From Paraburkholderia podalyriae (GTDB taxonomy: Bacteria; Pseudomonadota; Gammaproteobacteria; Burkholderiales; Burkholderiaceae): a stretch of DNA of 64,000 nt. Location of the stretch: assembly GCF_014397785.1 (NCBI RefSeq), contig NZ_VZQQ01000023.1, forward strand, positions 35,980 through 99,979, given 5' to 3'. Below the pieces are notes generated by a model. It did not search any database and was not told the DNA's origin. It worked only from the letters and a program-made list of their open reading frames with translations. Shown here piece after piece: positions 6,969-15,221 of this stretch (its first letter is position 1; each line of letters opens with the position of its first letter). A program made the translations under genes and the position numbers.

Positions 6969-7565
6969 TTACCGCGTTTCGAAAAACTTGAGATAGGGGA
7001 AATACCGACCGTCGAGCGAGGTGTCGCGCTGCAGTCGCGGCCACTCGAAATGTGGACCGGGATCGGTCTTGCGGCCGGGCGCGATGTCGGAGTGACCGGC
7101 AAGCGCGTCGATCGGATAGCGCGCCTTCAGTGCGCTCACGAGCGCGGCGAGCGTGCGGTATTGCGCCGCTTCGAAGGCGGTGGTGTCGCTGCCTTCGAGC
7201 TCGATGCCGATCGAGAAATCATTGCAGTGCTCGCGGCCGAAAAAATTCGACGGCCCGGCGTGCCACGCGCGCTCGTTGCACGACACGAACTGCTCGAGTG
7301 CGCCGTCGCGATGAACCACGAAATGCGCGGACACGCGCACGCCGCGCAGATGCGTGTCGTAGTACGGGTGGGCGTCGCAGTCGAGTGTGTTCTGGAACAG
7401 CTCGGCAATCGCGGTGCCGCCGAACTCGTTCGGCGGCAGGCTAATGTTGTGGACGACGATCAGCGTCGGCACCGCGCCTTGCGGCCGCGCTTCGAAATTC
7501 GGCGAGGGGAGCTTGCGTGCGGCGGCAACCCAACCGTCGGCATCGACGGTGAACGCGCCGCTCAT
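6969..7565 (-). CDS. ampD: 1,6-anhydro-N-acetylmuramyl-L-alanine amidase AmpD
   Basis: AmpD is a cytoplasmic zinc amidase that removes the peptide from anhydro-muropeptides in cell wall recycling, and thereby controls the inducer of AmpC-type beta-lactamases where AmpR is present. The product has 198 residues with the N-acetylmuramoyl-L-alanine amidase (Amidase_2) fold. The E. coli zinc ligands His34, His154 and Asp164 correspond to His39 (IVVHNIS), His158 (AGHSDIAPG) and Asp168 (KTDPGPHF). The ATG at 7563-7565 overlaps the stop of the upstream PP0621-family gene by 4 bp (ATGA), supporting this start over longer readings and implying translational coupling. Confidence 0.95.
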   Translation of the reverse strand: MSGAFTVDADGWVAAARKLPSPNFEARPQGAVPTLIVVHNISLPPNEFGGTAIAELFQNTLDCDAHPYYDTHLRGVRVSAHFVVHRDGALEQFVSCNERAWHAGPSNFFGREHCNDFSIGIELEGSDTTAFEAAQYRTLAALVSALKARYPIDALAGHSDIAPGRKTDPGPHFEWPRLQRDTSLDGRYFPYLKFFETR

Positions 7566-7870
7566 CGGGCGTCGCGACCGCTCGGACGCGCGCCGTGGCG
7601 CTGTGCGTGCGCGGCGCAGCAGAACGCCTGCCCGGCGACGCTGACCGAGTCGCTCTCCGGCGCATGCACGCCGCACTCGACGCAGCGGATCATCGGCTCG
7701 GCAAGCTGCGGCTGTCCGTTCGACGCATGCACGCCGCCATTCGCGGCGCCGGCACCGTTAGCGCCACGGGCACCGGTGCGTTGCGCGGTGTGCGCGTCGT
7801 GGCGGCGCAGCGCCTTCACGAGCCATTGACCGACGATGAACAGCAGAATCAGCAAAAAGATTTGTCGCAT
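7562..7870 (-). CDS. PP0621 family small membrane protein
   Basis: This encodes a 102-residue protein. An N-terminal hydrophobic segment (residues 2-18, RQIFLLILLFIVGQWLV) should anchor it in the inner membrane. A low-complexity Gly/Ala linker follows, then a small Cys-containing domain with CVECG and CCAAH, arranged like a zinc ribbon. This matches the PP0621 family, for which I know no established function. It starts 10 bp after the CcsA/HemX-like gene ends and overlaps ampD by 4 bp, so the three genes are probably one transcript. Confidence 0.8.
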   Translation of the reverse strand: MRQIFLLILLFIVGQWLVKALRRHDAHTAQRTGARGANGAGAANGGVHASNGQPQLAEPMIRCVECGVHAPESDSVSVAGQAFCCAAHAQRHGARPSGRDAR

Positions 7871-7880
7871 GGGGACACGC

Positions 7881-8804
7881 TCACACTACAGGCCGGTGCA
7901 ACAGCACCTCGAAAACAAAACGGCTGCCGACGTACGCGAGCAACAGCGCGACGAACGAGGCCAGCACCCAGCGCAATGCCGCACGGCCGCGCCAGCCGGA
8001 CACCTTGCGCGCGGTCAGTAGCGCGCCGAACATCACCCACGAAAGAATCGCGAAGACGGTCTTGTGATCGAGCCGCAACGCGCGGTCGATCAACTGCTCG
8101 CTGAACAGGATGCCCGACAGCAGCGTCAGCGTGAGCAGCACGAAGCCGGCGCCGATCAGACGGAACAGCAGCTTCTCGAGCGTGAGCAGCGGCGGCAGCG
8201 TGTCGAGCCAGCTCGACCACCAGCCGTTGCCCGCCGCCGCGTGGCGCTGCGCGAGAGCACCGCGCATCGCATGCAAGCGCCGCTCGACCGCCAGCATCAG
8301 CACCGCGTGCAGTGCCGCGATCGCGAACAGACCGTATGCGATATTCGCGATCAGGAAATGCAGCTTGAACATCGGCGCGGCCGCATACGGCAGCACGCGC
8401 ACGCCGCCGAACGCGAGCGGCAGCAGCGAGGCGACGCACGCGAGCGGCAACACCAGCAGCCGCAAGCCGTCGAGCGGGAAGAAGAAACTCTCGATCCAGT
8501 AAATGCCGGCGCCGAGCCAGAACATCGCCGACAGCGCGAACGCGAAACCGAACACCATCGCGTTCTGCGGGAAGATCGTGGTATGCAGCAGCACGCCGTG
8601 AGCGAGCAGCGCGACCAACAGCAGCGCGCGCCCTGGCGCGCTCACGCCGGAGGCCACCGAAGCGCCCGCGCCGGCGGCATGAGCGGGCAGCGGCGGCACG
8701 CTCTCGAGCAGCGGCCGCACAGCCGCGTGCCGATGCGAGCGCCAGCCGGCCACGGAAAGGCCGCCATAGAGAAGCGCGGTGAGGGCATACAGTACAATAT
8801 CCAT
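7881..8804 (-). CDS. ypjD: CcsA/HemX-like inner membrane protein (YpjD)
   Basis: This encodes a 307-residue polytopic membrane protein with about eight hydrophobic segments, beginning MDIVLYALTALLYGG. It belongs to the cytochrome c assembly (CcsA/HemX) superfamily. The E. coli relative YpjD is likewise encoded next to and divergent from ffh, which supports orthology. The superfamily handles or exports heme, but the role of the YpjD branch is not well defined, so heme function here is inference. It diverges from ffh with an 80-bp gap carrying both promoters. Confidence 0.8.
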   Translation of the reverse strand: MDIVLYALTALLYGGLSVAGWRSHRHAAVRPLLESVPPLPAHAAGAGASVASGVSAPGRALLLVALLAHGVLLHTTIFPQNAMVFGFAFALSAMFWLGAGIYWIESFFFPLDGLRLLVLPLACVASLLPLAFGGVRVLPYAAAPMFKLHFLIANIAYGLFAIAALHAVLMLAVERRLHAMRGALAQRHAAAGNGWWSSWLDTLPPLLTLEKLLFRLIGAGFVLLTLTLLSGILFSEQLIDRALRLDHKTVFAILSWVMFGALLTARKVSGWRGRAALRWVLASFVALLLAYVGSRFVFEVLLHRPVV

Positions 8805-8884
8805 ATTCGAAGTTTACACTAGGGCCCTGCTCCGCGACGTCTTGCGCTTCGCGCGCTGCGCGGGCTCCACGTTCATCGCTCCCC

Positions 8885-10252
8885 ATGCTCGACAATCTGA
8901 CTCAACGGATGGCGCGCGTCGTCAAGACGCTGCGCGGCGAAGCCCGGCTCACCGAGGCGAACACCCAGGAAATGCTGCGCGAAGTGCGTCTCGCACTGCT
9001 CGAGGCCGACGTGGCGCTGCCCGTCGTGCGCGAGTTCATCGCGAAGGTCAAGGAGAAGGCGCTCGGCGAGGAAGTGATCTCCAGCCTGTCGCCGGGTCAG
9101 GCGCTCGTCGGCGTCGTGCAGCGCGAACTGACCGCGGTGATCGGCGGCGATTACGAAGGCAAGGCCTCCGAACTCAATCTCGCCGTCACACCGCCCGCAG
9201 TCATCCTGATGGCGGGCCTGCAGGGCGCCGGCAAAACCACCACGGTCGGCAAGCTCGCAAAACTGCTGCGCGAGAAGTACAAGAAGAAGGTGCTGACCGT
9301 TTCGTGCGATGTCTATCGTCCCGCCGCTATCGCGCAGCTGAAAACGGTGACTGAGCAGGTCGGCGCGGACTTCTTCCCGTCGGAGCCGAACCAGAAGCCG
9401 GTCGACATCGCGCGCGCTGCGCTCGACTGGGCCAAGCGCCACTATCACGACGTGCTGCTCGTCGACACGGCCGGCCGTCTCGGTATCGACGAAGCGATGA
9501 TGAATGAAATCGCCGCGCTGCACGCCGAGCTGAAGCCGGCCGAAACGCTGTTCGTCGTCGACGCGATGCTTGGCCAGGACGCGGTCAACACCGCGAAGGC
9601 GTTCAGCGACGCGCTGCCGCTCACCGGCGTCGTGCTGACCAAGCTCGACGGTGATTCGCGCGGGGGCGCGGCGCTGTCGGTGCGTCACGTGACGGGCAAA
9701 CCGGTCAAGTTCGTGGGTGTCGCCGAAAAACTCGACGGCCTCGAAGTGTTTCACCCGGACCGCATGGCGAGCCGGATTCTCGGCATGGGCGACATTCTCG
9801 CGCTGGTCGAGGAAGCGCAGCGTGGCGTCGACGTGCAGGCCGCGCAGAAGCTCGCCGACAAGGTCAAGAAAGGCGGCGACTTCGATCTCAACGATTTCCG
9901 CGCGCAGCTCACGCAAATGAAGGGTATGGGCGGCCTGTCGTCGCTGATGGACAAGTTGCCCGCGCAGTTCCAGCAGGCCGCGGCCGGCGCCGACATGAGC
10001 CAGGCCGAGAAGCAGATGCGCCGCATGGAAGGCATCATCAACTCGATGACGCCGGCGGAGCGCGCCAAGCCCGAACTGATCAAGGCGACCCGCAAGCGCC
10101 GCATCGCCGCGGGTGCGGGCGTGCAGGTGCAGGAAGTCAACCGCATGCTGAACCAGTACGAACAGATGCGCACGATGATGAAGAAGCTCAAGGGCGGCAA
10201 CCTGCAGAAGATGATGCGCGGCATGAAAGGCATGATGCCCGGCATGCGCTAA
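8885..10252 (+). CDS. ffh: signal recognition particle protein Ffh (SRP54)
   Basis: Ffh binds 4.5S RNA and signal sequences of nascent inner membrane proteins and, with FtsY, docks ribosomes to SecYEG. The protein has 455 residues. The N domain is about 1-100. The SRP GTPase domain has G1 GLQGAGKTTT (111-120), DTAGR (194-198) and TKLDG (252-256). The methionine-rich M domain, about 330-455, ends with a long Met/Lys/Gly tail that binds RNA and signal peptides. Length is normal. The start codon begins the usual MLDNLTQRM. Confidence 0.97.
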   Translation: MLDNLTQRMARVVKTLRGEARLTEANTQEMLREVRLALLEADVALPVVREFIAKVKEKALGEEVISSLSPGQALVGVVQRELTAVIGGDYEGKASELNLAVTPPAVILMAGLQGAGKTTTVGKLAKLLREKYKKKVLTVSCDVYRPAAIAQLKTVTEQVGADFFPSEPNQKPVDIARAALDWAKRHYHDVLLVDTAGRLGIDEAMMNEIAALHAELKPAETLFVVDAMLGQDAVNTAKAFSDALPLTGVVLTKLDGDSRGGAALSVRHVTGKPVKFVGVAEKLDGLEVFHPDRMASRILGMGDILALVEEAQRGVDVQAAQKLADKVKKGGDFDLNDFRAQLTQMKGMGGLSSLMDKLPAQFQQAAAGADMSQAEKQMRRMEGIINSMTPAERAKPELIKATRKRRIAAGAGVQVQEVNRMLNQYEQMRTMMKKLKGGNLQKMMRGMKGMMPGMR

Positions 10253-10410
10253 GCTGGATGGGAACGGCGCTCGCGCGCGCCGATGCGCGGCGCGGCTGAC
10301 TTCGGCATCGTGCGGGTTTATTCTGTAGCGCATCGCGTCGCCTCTCGCAGGAATGTCCCCCGGGATGTTGCCTCCCACACCATGTATACAGTTACCGTCC
10401 GTCAGACGTC

Positions 10411-10962
10411 ATGAACCGCGAAGAAGCCCTCCATATTTTTCAACGCTCCGAAGAGATCGTTTCGGCCTCGGACGTCACTGCGTCGATCGCCCGCATGGCG
10501 GCCGCCATCCGCGACGAGATCAGCGAGGACTTCCCGCTCGTTCTGTCGGTGATGGGCGGCGCCGCGGTATTCACCGGCATGCTGCTGCCGCACCTCGACT
10601 TCCCGCTCGAGTTCGACTACATCCACCTGACGCGCTACCGCAATACGACGAAGGGCAGCAACGAGATGCAATGGCGCGTCGCGCCGGCCGAGGCGGTCAA
10701 GGATCGTGTGGTGCTCGTGCTCGACGACATCCTCGACGAAGGTGAGACGATGGCCGCGATCCGCGACCGCATTCTCGCGATGGGCGCGAAGCGCTTCCTG
10801 TCCGCGGTGCTGTGCGAGAAGATCATTCCGAAGGCGAAGCCGCTGCGCCCCGATTACTGCGGCTTCGAAGTGCCGGACCGGTACGTGTTCGGCTGCGGGA
10901 TGGATGCGAAAGGCTACTGGCGCAACCTCCCGACCATTCGGGCGCTGACCGAGGGGGCGTGA
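10411..10962 (+). CDS. hpt: hypoxanthine-guanine phosphoribosyltransferase
   Basis: This is a type I phosphoribosyltransferase of 183 residues that salvages purine bases with PRPP to form nucleotides in the cytoplasm. The PRPP-binding loop VVLVLDDILDEGETM (about residues 98-112) has the two acidic residues and the small Gly/Glu/Thr turn of the family. SVMGGAAVFTGMLLPHL near residue 50 is the flexible-loop region. The family is secure. Hypoxanthine/guanine specificity rather than adenine or xanthine is the usual betaproteobacterial annotation and is inferred. It ends just before a bidirectional terminator shared with the convergent marC-like gene. Confidence 0.85.
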   Translation: MNREEALHIFQRSEEIVSASDVTASIARMAAAIRDEISEDFPLVLSVMGGAAVFTGMLLPHLDFPLEFDYIHLTRYRNTTKGSNEMQWRVAPAEAVKDRVVLVLDDILDEGETMAAIRDRILAMGAKRFLSAVLCEKIIPKAKPLRPDYCGFEVPDRYVFGCGMDAKGYWRNLPTIRALTEGA

Positions 10963-10984
10963 GCGGCGCATCCGCGAACCGGCG

Positions 10985-11014
10985 AAAAAAAGCAGCCTGG
11001 ATGGCTGCTTTTTA
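10985..11014. terminator. bidirectional terminator between hpt and marC-like gene
   Basis: Arms agcagcc (10991-10997) and ggctgct (11003-11009) enclose a 5-nt loop. The stem is flanked by an A run on the left and a T run on the right, so it works as a Rho-independent terminator on both strands. Confidence 0.85.
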
Positions 11015-11052
11015 TTGCTGCGACGATGGCAACTCGCAAGCCGACTCCCGCT

Positions 11053-11652
11053 TCACAGCTTGTGCACGAAAGAGCGGATACCACCGAGCATCATCTCGAC
11101 CGAAATCGCGACGAGTACGAGGCCCATCAGCCGCTCGAACGCCGCCATCACCCGTTCACCGAGCCGCGCCTGAATGCGCTCGGCGAGCATCAGCACGATC
11201 GCGCAGATGATCATCGTGACGGTCAACGCGCCGACCCACTCGAATGTCTTGCCCGGCGCCTGCGAGGTCAGCAGCATGACCGTTGCGAGCGCCGACGGGC
11301 CCGCCAGCGCCGGAATCGCCAGCGGCACGATCAGCGGCTCGCCGCCGCGCGCGTCGCCGCCGAACGGACCGTCCGGATGCGGAAACACCATCCGCAGCGC
11401 GATCAGAAACAGCACGATGCCGCCGCCGATCCGCAGCGACTGGTCACTCAGGCTCATCATGCGCAGAAAGCTCTGCCCGAGCACCATGAACACCAGCAGG
11501 ATCGCAAACGCGATCGCGACCTCGCGCAGGATCACGATCGTGCGCCGCTCCGGCGACACACCCCGCAGACAGCTGACGAAGATCGGGATGTTGCCGAGCG
11601 GATCGGTGATCAGGATCAGCAGCACGGTCGCGGACAGGAAGGTGTACTCCAC
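11053..11652 (-). CDS. MarC family inner membrane protein (YhgN-like)
   Basis: This encodes a 199-residue integral membrane protein with about six transmembrane segments. It begins MEYTFLSATVLLILITDPLGNIP, with the conserved DPLGNIP motif near the first helix, and has a second related motif (LAIPALAGPSALATVM) in the middle, as expected for the internally duplicated MarC/UPF0056 family. Family members were once linked to multiple antibiotic resistance, but that link has been withdrawn and the function is unknown. It lies 12 bp downstream of proS on the same strand and may be co-transcribed. Confidence 0.85.
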   Translation of the reverse strand: MEYTFLSATVLLILITDPLGNIPIFVSCLRGVSPERRTIVILREVAIAFAILLVFMVLGQSFLRMMSLSDQSLRIGGGIVLFLIALRMVFPHPDGPFGGDARGGEPLIVPLAIPALAGPSALATVMLLTSQAPGKTFEWVGALTVTMIICAIVLMLAERIQARLGERVMAAFERLMGLVLVAISVEMMLGGIRSFVHKL

Positions 11653-11664
11653 TGCCCGCTCCGC

Positions 11665-13401
11665 TTAGTTCGCGAGCGCCGCGCGCACTTTGACGATCAC
11701 CGTCTGCGCGGCGTCCGCGACCGGCAGCAGCGTCGCTTCGGCATCGCGGCGGCCCTGATACTCAATCTTGCCGTCCTTCAGACCGCGGTCGCCGATCACC
11801 AGTCGATGCGGCACGCCGATCAGTTCCCAGTCGGCGAACATCACGCCCGGACGCTCGCCGCGATCGTCGAGGATCACGTCGATGCCGGCCGCGACTAGCT
11901 CCGCGTACAGCTTGTCGGCCTGCTCGCGCACCGCGTCGCTGCGGTCGTAGCCCATCGGGCACAGCACGACTTCAAACGGCGCGATCGACTCCGGCCAGAT
12001 GATGCCCTTGTCGTCGAAATTCTGTTCGATCGCGGCGCCGAGAATACGCGTGACGCCGATGCCGTAGCAGCCCATTTCCATCGGCCGCGGCTTGCCGGTT
12101 TCGTCGAGGCAGGTCGCGTTCATCGCTTCCGAGTACTTGGTGCCGAGCTGGAACACGTGGCCCACTTCGATACCGCGGCAGATGTCGAGCACTCCTTTGC
12201 CGTCCGGCGACGGATCGCCCTTCTTCACGTTGCGGATGTCGGCGACGACCGGCTCCGGCAGGTCGCGGCCCCAGTTCACACCGGTAATGTGATAGTCGAC
12301 CTCGTTCGCGCCGACCACGAAGTCGCTCATGTTCGCGACCGTGCTGTCCGCGATCACCTTGACCGGCTTCTTCGTGTTGATCGGACCGAGATAGCCCGGC
12401 GGCGTGCCGAACGTCTCCACGATCTCGGCTTCGGTCGCCATACGGAAAATACCGAGGCCCGGTAGCTTGGCCGCCTTGATCTCGTTCAGATCGTGATCGC
12501 CGCGCAGCATCAGCAGCCAGATCGTCGGCTCGGCGCCTTCGTTCTCAGTGGCGAGCACGACCGACTTGATCGTGCGTTCGAGCGGAATGTTCAACAGTTC
12601 GGCAACCGCCTCGCACTTCGCCTTGCCGGGCGTCGCGGTCTTCTTCATCTCTTCTGCCGGCGCCGCGCGCTCTGCGATCAGCGGCAGCGCTTCGGCTGCC
12701 TCGACGTTCGCGGCGAAATCCGAGGTCGGGCAATACGCGATGTCGTCTTCGCCGATATCGGCGATCACGTGGAATTCATGCGAGCCGCTGCCGCCGATCG
12801 AGCCGTTGTCCGCCGCCACCGCGCGGAACTCGAGCCCGAGGCGCGTGAAGATGCGCACGTACGCGTCGTACATCTTGCGATACGACTCGCGCAGACCCTC
12901 AGCGTCCTTGTCGAACGAGTACGCGTCTTTCATCATGAACTCGCGGCCTCGCATCACGCCGAACCGCGGACGGATCTCGTCGCGGAACTTCGTCTGGATC
13001 TGATAGAAGTTGACCGGCAGCTGGCGATAGCTCTTGATCTGATTGCGCGCGATGTCGGTGACCACTTCCTCGTGCGTCGGGCCCATCACGAAATCGGCCT
13101 GCTTGCGGTCCTTGAAGCGCAGCAGCTCGGGACCGTACTGCTCCCAGCGGCCCGATTCCTGCCACAGTTCGGCCGGCTGCACGGCCGGCATCAAGAGCTC
13201 GATGGCGCCTGCCCGGTTCATTTCCTCGCGCACGATTGCTTCCACCTTGCGGATCGAACGCAGGCCGACCGGCAGGTAGTTATAGATACCGCCCGCGACG
13301 CGACGGATCATGCCCGCGCGCACCATGAGCTTGTGGCTGACGATTTCGGCGTCGGCGGGCGCTTCTTTGAGGGTGCCGATAAAGAAACGGGAGGCTTTCA
13401 T
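11665..13401 (-). CDS. proS: prolyl-tRNA synthetase
   Basis: This is a class IIa aminoacyl-tRNA synthetase charging tRNA-Pro. The protein has 578 residues, the normal length for the bacterial form. Class II motifs are visible: the PTHEEVVTDI region, motif 2 near RPRFGVMRGREFMMKDAYSF, and motif 3 within GIGVTRILGAAIEQ. A large insertion (about 220-400) between motifs 2 and 3 is the YbaK-type editing domain that hydrolyses Ala-tRNA-Pro. The C-terminus is the anticodon-binding domain. A tRNA-Pro(CGG) gene lies 6 kb away. Confidence 0.97.
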   Translation of the reverse strand: MKASRFFIGTLKEAPADAEIVSHKLMVRAGMIRRVAGGIYNYLPVGLRSIRKVEAIVREEMNRAGAIELLMPAVQPAELWQESGRWEQYGPELLRFKDRKQADFVMGPTHEEVVTDIARNQIKSYRQLPVNFYQIQTKFRDEIRPRFGVMRGREFMMKDAYSFDKDAEGLRESYRKMYDAYVRIFTRLGLEFRAVAADNGSIGGSGSHEFHVIADIGEDDIAYCPTSDFAANVEAAEALPLIAERAAPAEEMKKTATPGKAKCEAVAELLNIPLERTIKSVVLATENEGAEPTIWLLMLRGDHDLNEIKAAKLPGLGIFRMATEAEIVETFGTPPGYLGPINTKKPVKVIADSTVANMSDFVVGANEVDYHITGVNWGRDLPEPVVADIRNVKKGDPSPDGKGVLDICRGIEVGHVFQLGTKYSEAMNATCLDETGKPRPMEMGCYGIGVTRILGAAIEQNFDDKGIIWPESIAPFEVVLCPMGYDRSDAVREQADKLYAELVAAGIDVILDDRGERPGVMFADWELIGVPHRLVIGDRGLKDGKIEYQGRRDAEATLLPVADAAQTVIVKVRAALAN

Positions 13402-13706
13402 TCAAAGTGTCCAAAAGCGGCGGCTTCCGGTGGGGACCGCCAAAAAAGGGTGAAAACATGGGAAAAATCGACACAGATCCGGTGGCGCAGCCGGTACGGT
13501 TCGCGCGACCGGCGGCGCGCTGCCCCCGCACGGCGCCGAAACCGCCGCGCAAAGCCTCTCTGACAAGGGATCGGCACGGAAAACCGACAGGCTACCGCAA
13601 ACACGGGCTTGTTGCGGCGAATCGCTCCATCCTTATGCGTTCCGGTGCGTAGGGTCCGTTATCTGTTTATAATCAAAGCAATTTTAAAGGATTCGAAGGT
13701 GGTTGT
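13402..13706. other. 305-bp divergent promoter region proS/rppH
   Basis: No protein-coding gene is recognisable here. A perfect TATAAT at 13668-13673, 33 bp before the rppH start, is the likely rppH -10; its -35 is weak. I could not assign a convincing proS promoter. Confidence 0.5.
13668..13673 (+). promoter_or_regulatory. candidate rppH -10 element
   Basis: A perfect TATAAT lies 33 bp upstream of the rppH ATG in otherwise GC-rich DNA. No strong -35 is seen at 16-18 bp, so this call is tentative. Confidence 0.4.
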
Positions 13707-14456
13707 ATGCTGGATCGTGAAGGCTTTCGCCCGAACGTCGGCATCATCCTCTTGAACGCGCACAACGAGGTGTTTTGGGGCAAACGGCTCCGTGAACATT
13801 CCTGGCAGTTTCCGCAAGGGGGCATCAAATATGGTGAGACCCCCGTGCAAGCGATGTATCGGGAGTTACACGAAGAAACCGGGCTGCTTCCTGAGCACGT
13901 CAAGGTGATCGGTCGCACGCGCGACTGGTTGCGTTATGAGGTGCCTGACAAGTTCATAAAGCGCGAAGTACGCGGTCATTACCGCGGCCAGAAACAAATC
14001 TGGTTTTTGCTCCGGATGGTAGGACGCGACTGCGACATCTGTTTGCGCGCCACCGCCCACCCTGAGTTCGATGCGTGGCGTTGGAACGAGTATTGGGTGC
14101 CGCTCGACTGTGTGATCGAGTTCAAGCGGGATGTGTATCAGTTGGCGCTGACGGAGCTGTCCCGTTTCATGCGCCGGCCTGCGCCGCGTGCGGAAAGACC
14201 TGGCGGGCATCATGGGTCGCGTTATCCCCGGATAGCGTCGTCGATGCAAAGCCCGCCGGATTCCATGGTAGGCACGATGGTCACTACCGTCACGACCGTT
14301 AGTTCAGTCAGTGTCGAAACTTCGACGCGCGTGCTGGTCGTGCCGGATTGCGGTCCCGGCCCACGGGATGCGAACGTGAGACCGGAGCACGAGCGCGAAA
14401 CGGCCGAAGCCGACGAGGCAGTCGCCCCGTTAGTCCGACGAGGCGTGCGCGATTAA
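13707..14456 (+). CDS. rppH: RNA pyrophosphohydrolase (Nudix)
   Basis: RppH removes pyrophosphate from the 5' end of triphosphorylated mRNA, opening it to RNase E decay. The Nudix box (GX5EX7REUXEEXGU) spans residues 38-60, with G38, E44, R52, E53, E56, E57 and G59 all present. The core (1-165, starting MLDREGFRPNVGIILLN) matches RppH/NudH closely. The product is 249 residues versus about 160-176 in enteric bacteria. The extra ~85 residues are an unstructured Ser/Thr/Val- and charge-rich tail, a known tendency of Burkholderia RppH, whose sequence drifts quickly. The proS gene diverges upstream. Confidence 0.93.
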   Translation: MLDREGFRPNVGIILLNAHNEVFWGKRLREHSWQFPQGGIKYGETPVQAMYRELHEETGLLPEHVKVIGRTRDWLRYEVPDKFIKREVRGHYRGQKQIWFLLRMVGRDCDICLRATAHPEFDAWRWNEYWVPLDCVIEFKRDVYQLALTELSRFMRRPAPRAERPGGHHGSRYPRIASSMQSPPDSMVGTMVTTVTTVSSVSVETSTRVLVVPDCGPGPRDANVRPEHERETAEADEAVAPLVRRGVRD

Positions 14457-14532
14457 CCATTCCAGGCGGCGGCTCACGCCGCCTCTCTCTGGCGCGGCTT
14501 TCGAGCCGCGTCCGTCTTTCGAGGGAATCATA

Positions 14533-15090
14533 TTGAAAGCATTTGCACTCGCCGTGGCGTGCGTCGCCACCGGCGCTCTGCTGGCAGGCTGTTCGAGCGC
14601 CGGCAAACCGACCAACAAAGACGACGGCGCGTTCACCTATCTGCTCGATCGCAAGAGCAACTGGGTTGAAAACAAGGTCGACACGTTGCCGCCGCTCCCC
14701 ACCGACGCGAACCTGCTGCCATTCGAGGTCTCCGGCAATACGCCGTTGCAATTCGCGGTCGACCCGAAGTCGGTCAGCGTCGGCGATGACGGCGTCGTGC
14801 GTTACACGGTGGTCGTCACGAGCCCGGGCGGCGCGCGCAACGTCAATTACGAGGGCATTCGCTGCGACACGTATGAATGGCGCCAGTACGCGGGCCTGAA
14901 CGCCGATCACGACGGCTGGGACACCACGGTCGCCAACCAGTTTTCGCGGATCGAAAACGGCGCGCTGAACGCGTACCAGGCCGCGCTGTATCAGGACTAT
15001 ATGTGCGCGAACAAGATTCCGACCGGCACAGCGCAGCACATCGTCGAGAATATTCGCTACAAGCGCACGCAGACGTCGCAGATTCATTGA
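14533..15090 (+). CDS. CNP1-like family lipoprotein
   Basis: This encodes a 185-residue protein with an N-terminal signal peptide and lipobox LAGC (residues 17-20), so it should be lipidated on Cys20 after processing. The remainder resembles the CNP1-like family (named for a Neisseria protein), with a conserved GIRCDTYEWRQY segment and late C-terminal Cys. Function is unknown. The start is a TTG (14533-14535) preceded by GAGGGA 6 nt upstream. No in-frame ATG gives a full signal peptide, so TTG is the best start. It ends at a terminator shared with proB. Confidence 0.8.
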   Translation: MKAFALAVACVATGALLAGCSSAGKPTNKDDGAFTYLLDRKSNWVENKVDTLPPLPTDANLLPFEVSGNTPLQFAVDPKSVSVGDDGVVRYTVVVTSPGGARNVNYEGIRCDTYEWRQYAGLNADHDGWDTTVANQFSRIENGALNAYQAALYQDYMCANKIPTGTAQHIVENIRYKRTQTSQIH

Positions 15091-15143
15091 CTCCGTTTGC
15101 GCGGCACGCGCCTGGTTCAGGCGAGTTCCTTGCGCGTGACGAC

Positions 15144-15180
15144 AAAAAGCCGTTCTAGCCTGCGCTGGAACGGCTTTTTT
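15144..15180. terminator. bidirectional terminator between CNP1-like gene and proB
   Basis: Arms aaaaagccgttc (15144-15155) and gaacggcttttt (15168-15179) enclose a 12-nt loop. There is an A run on one flank and a T run on the other, so both convergent genes are served. Confidence 0.85.
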
Positions 15181-15221
15181 GCGGGCTCTTTATGTGAACG
15201 ATGCGCGTGCCGCCTAGGAGA

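Noticed and set aside
8873..10378. 501-codon minus-strand open frame opposite ffh
   Set aside because: Antisense shadow of ffh with His/Arg/Ala-rich composition.
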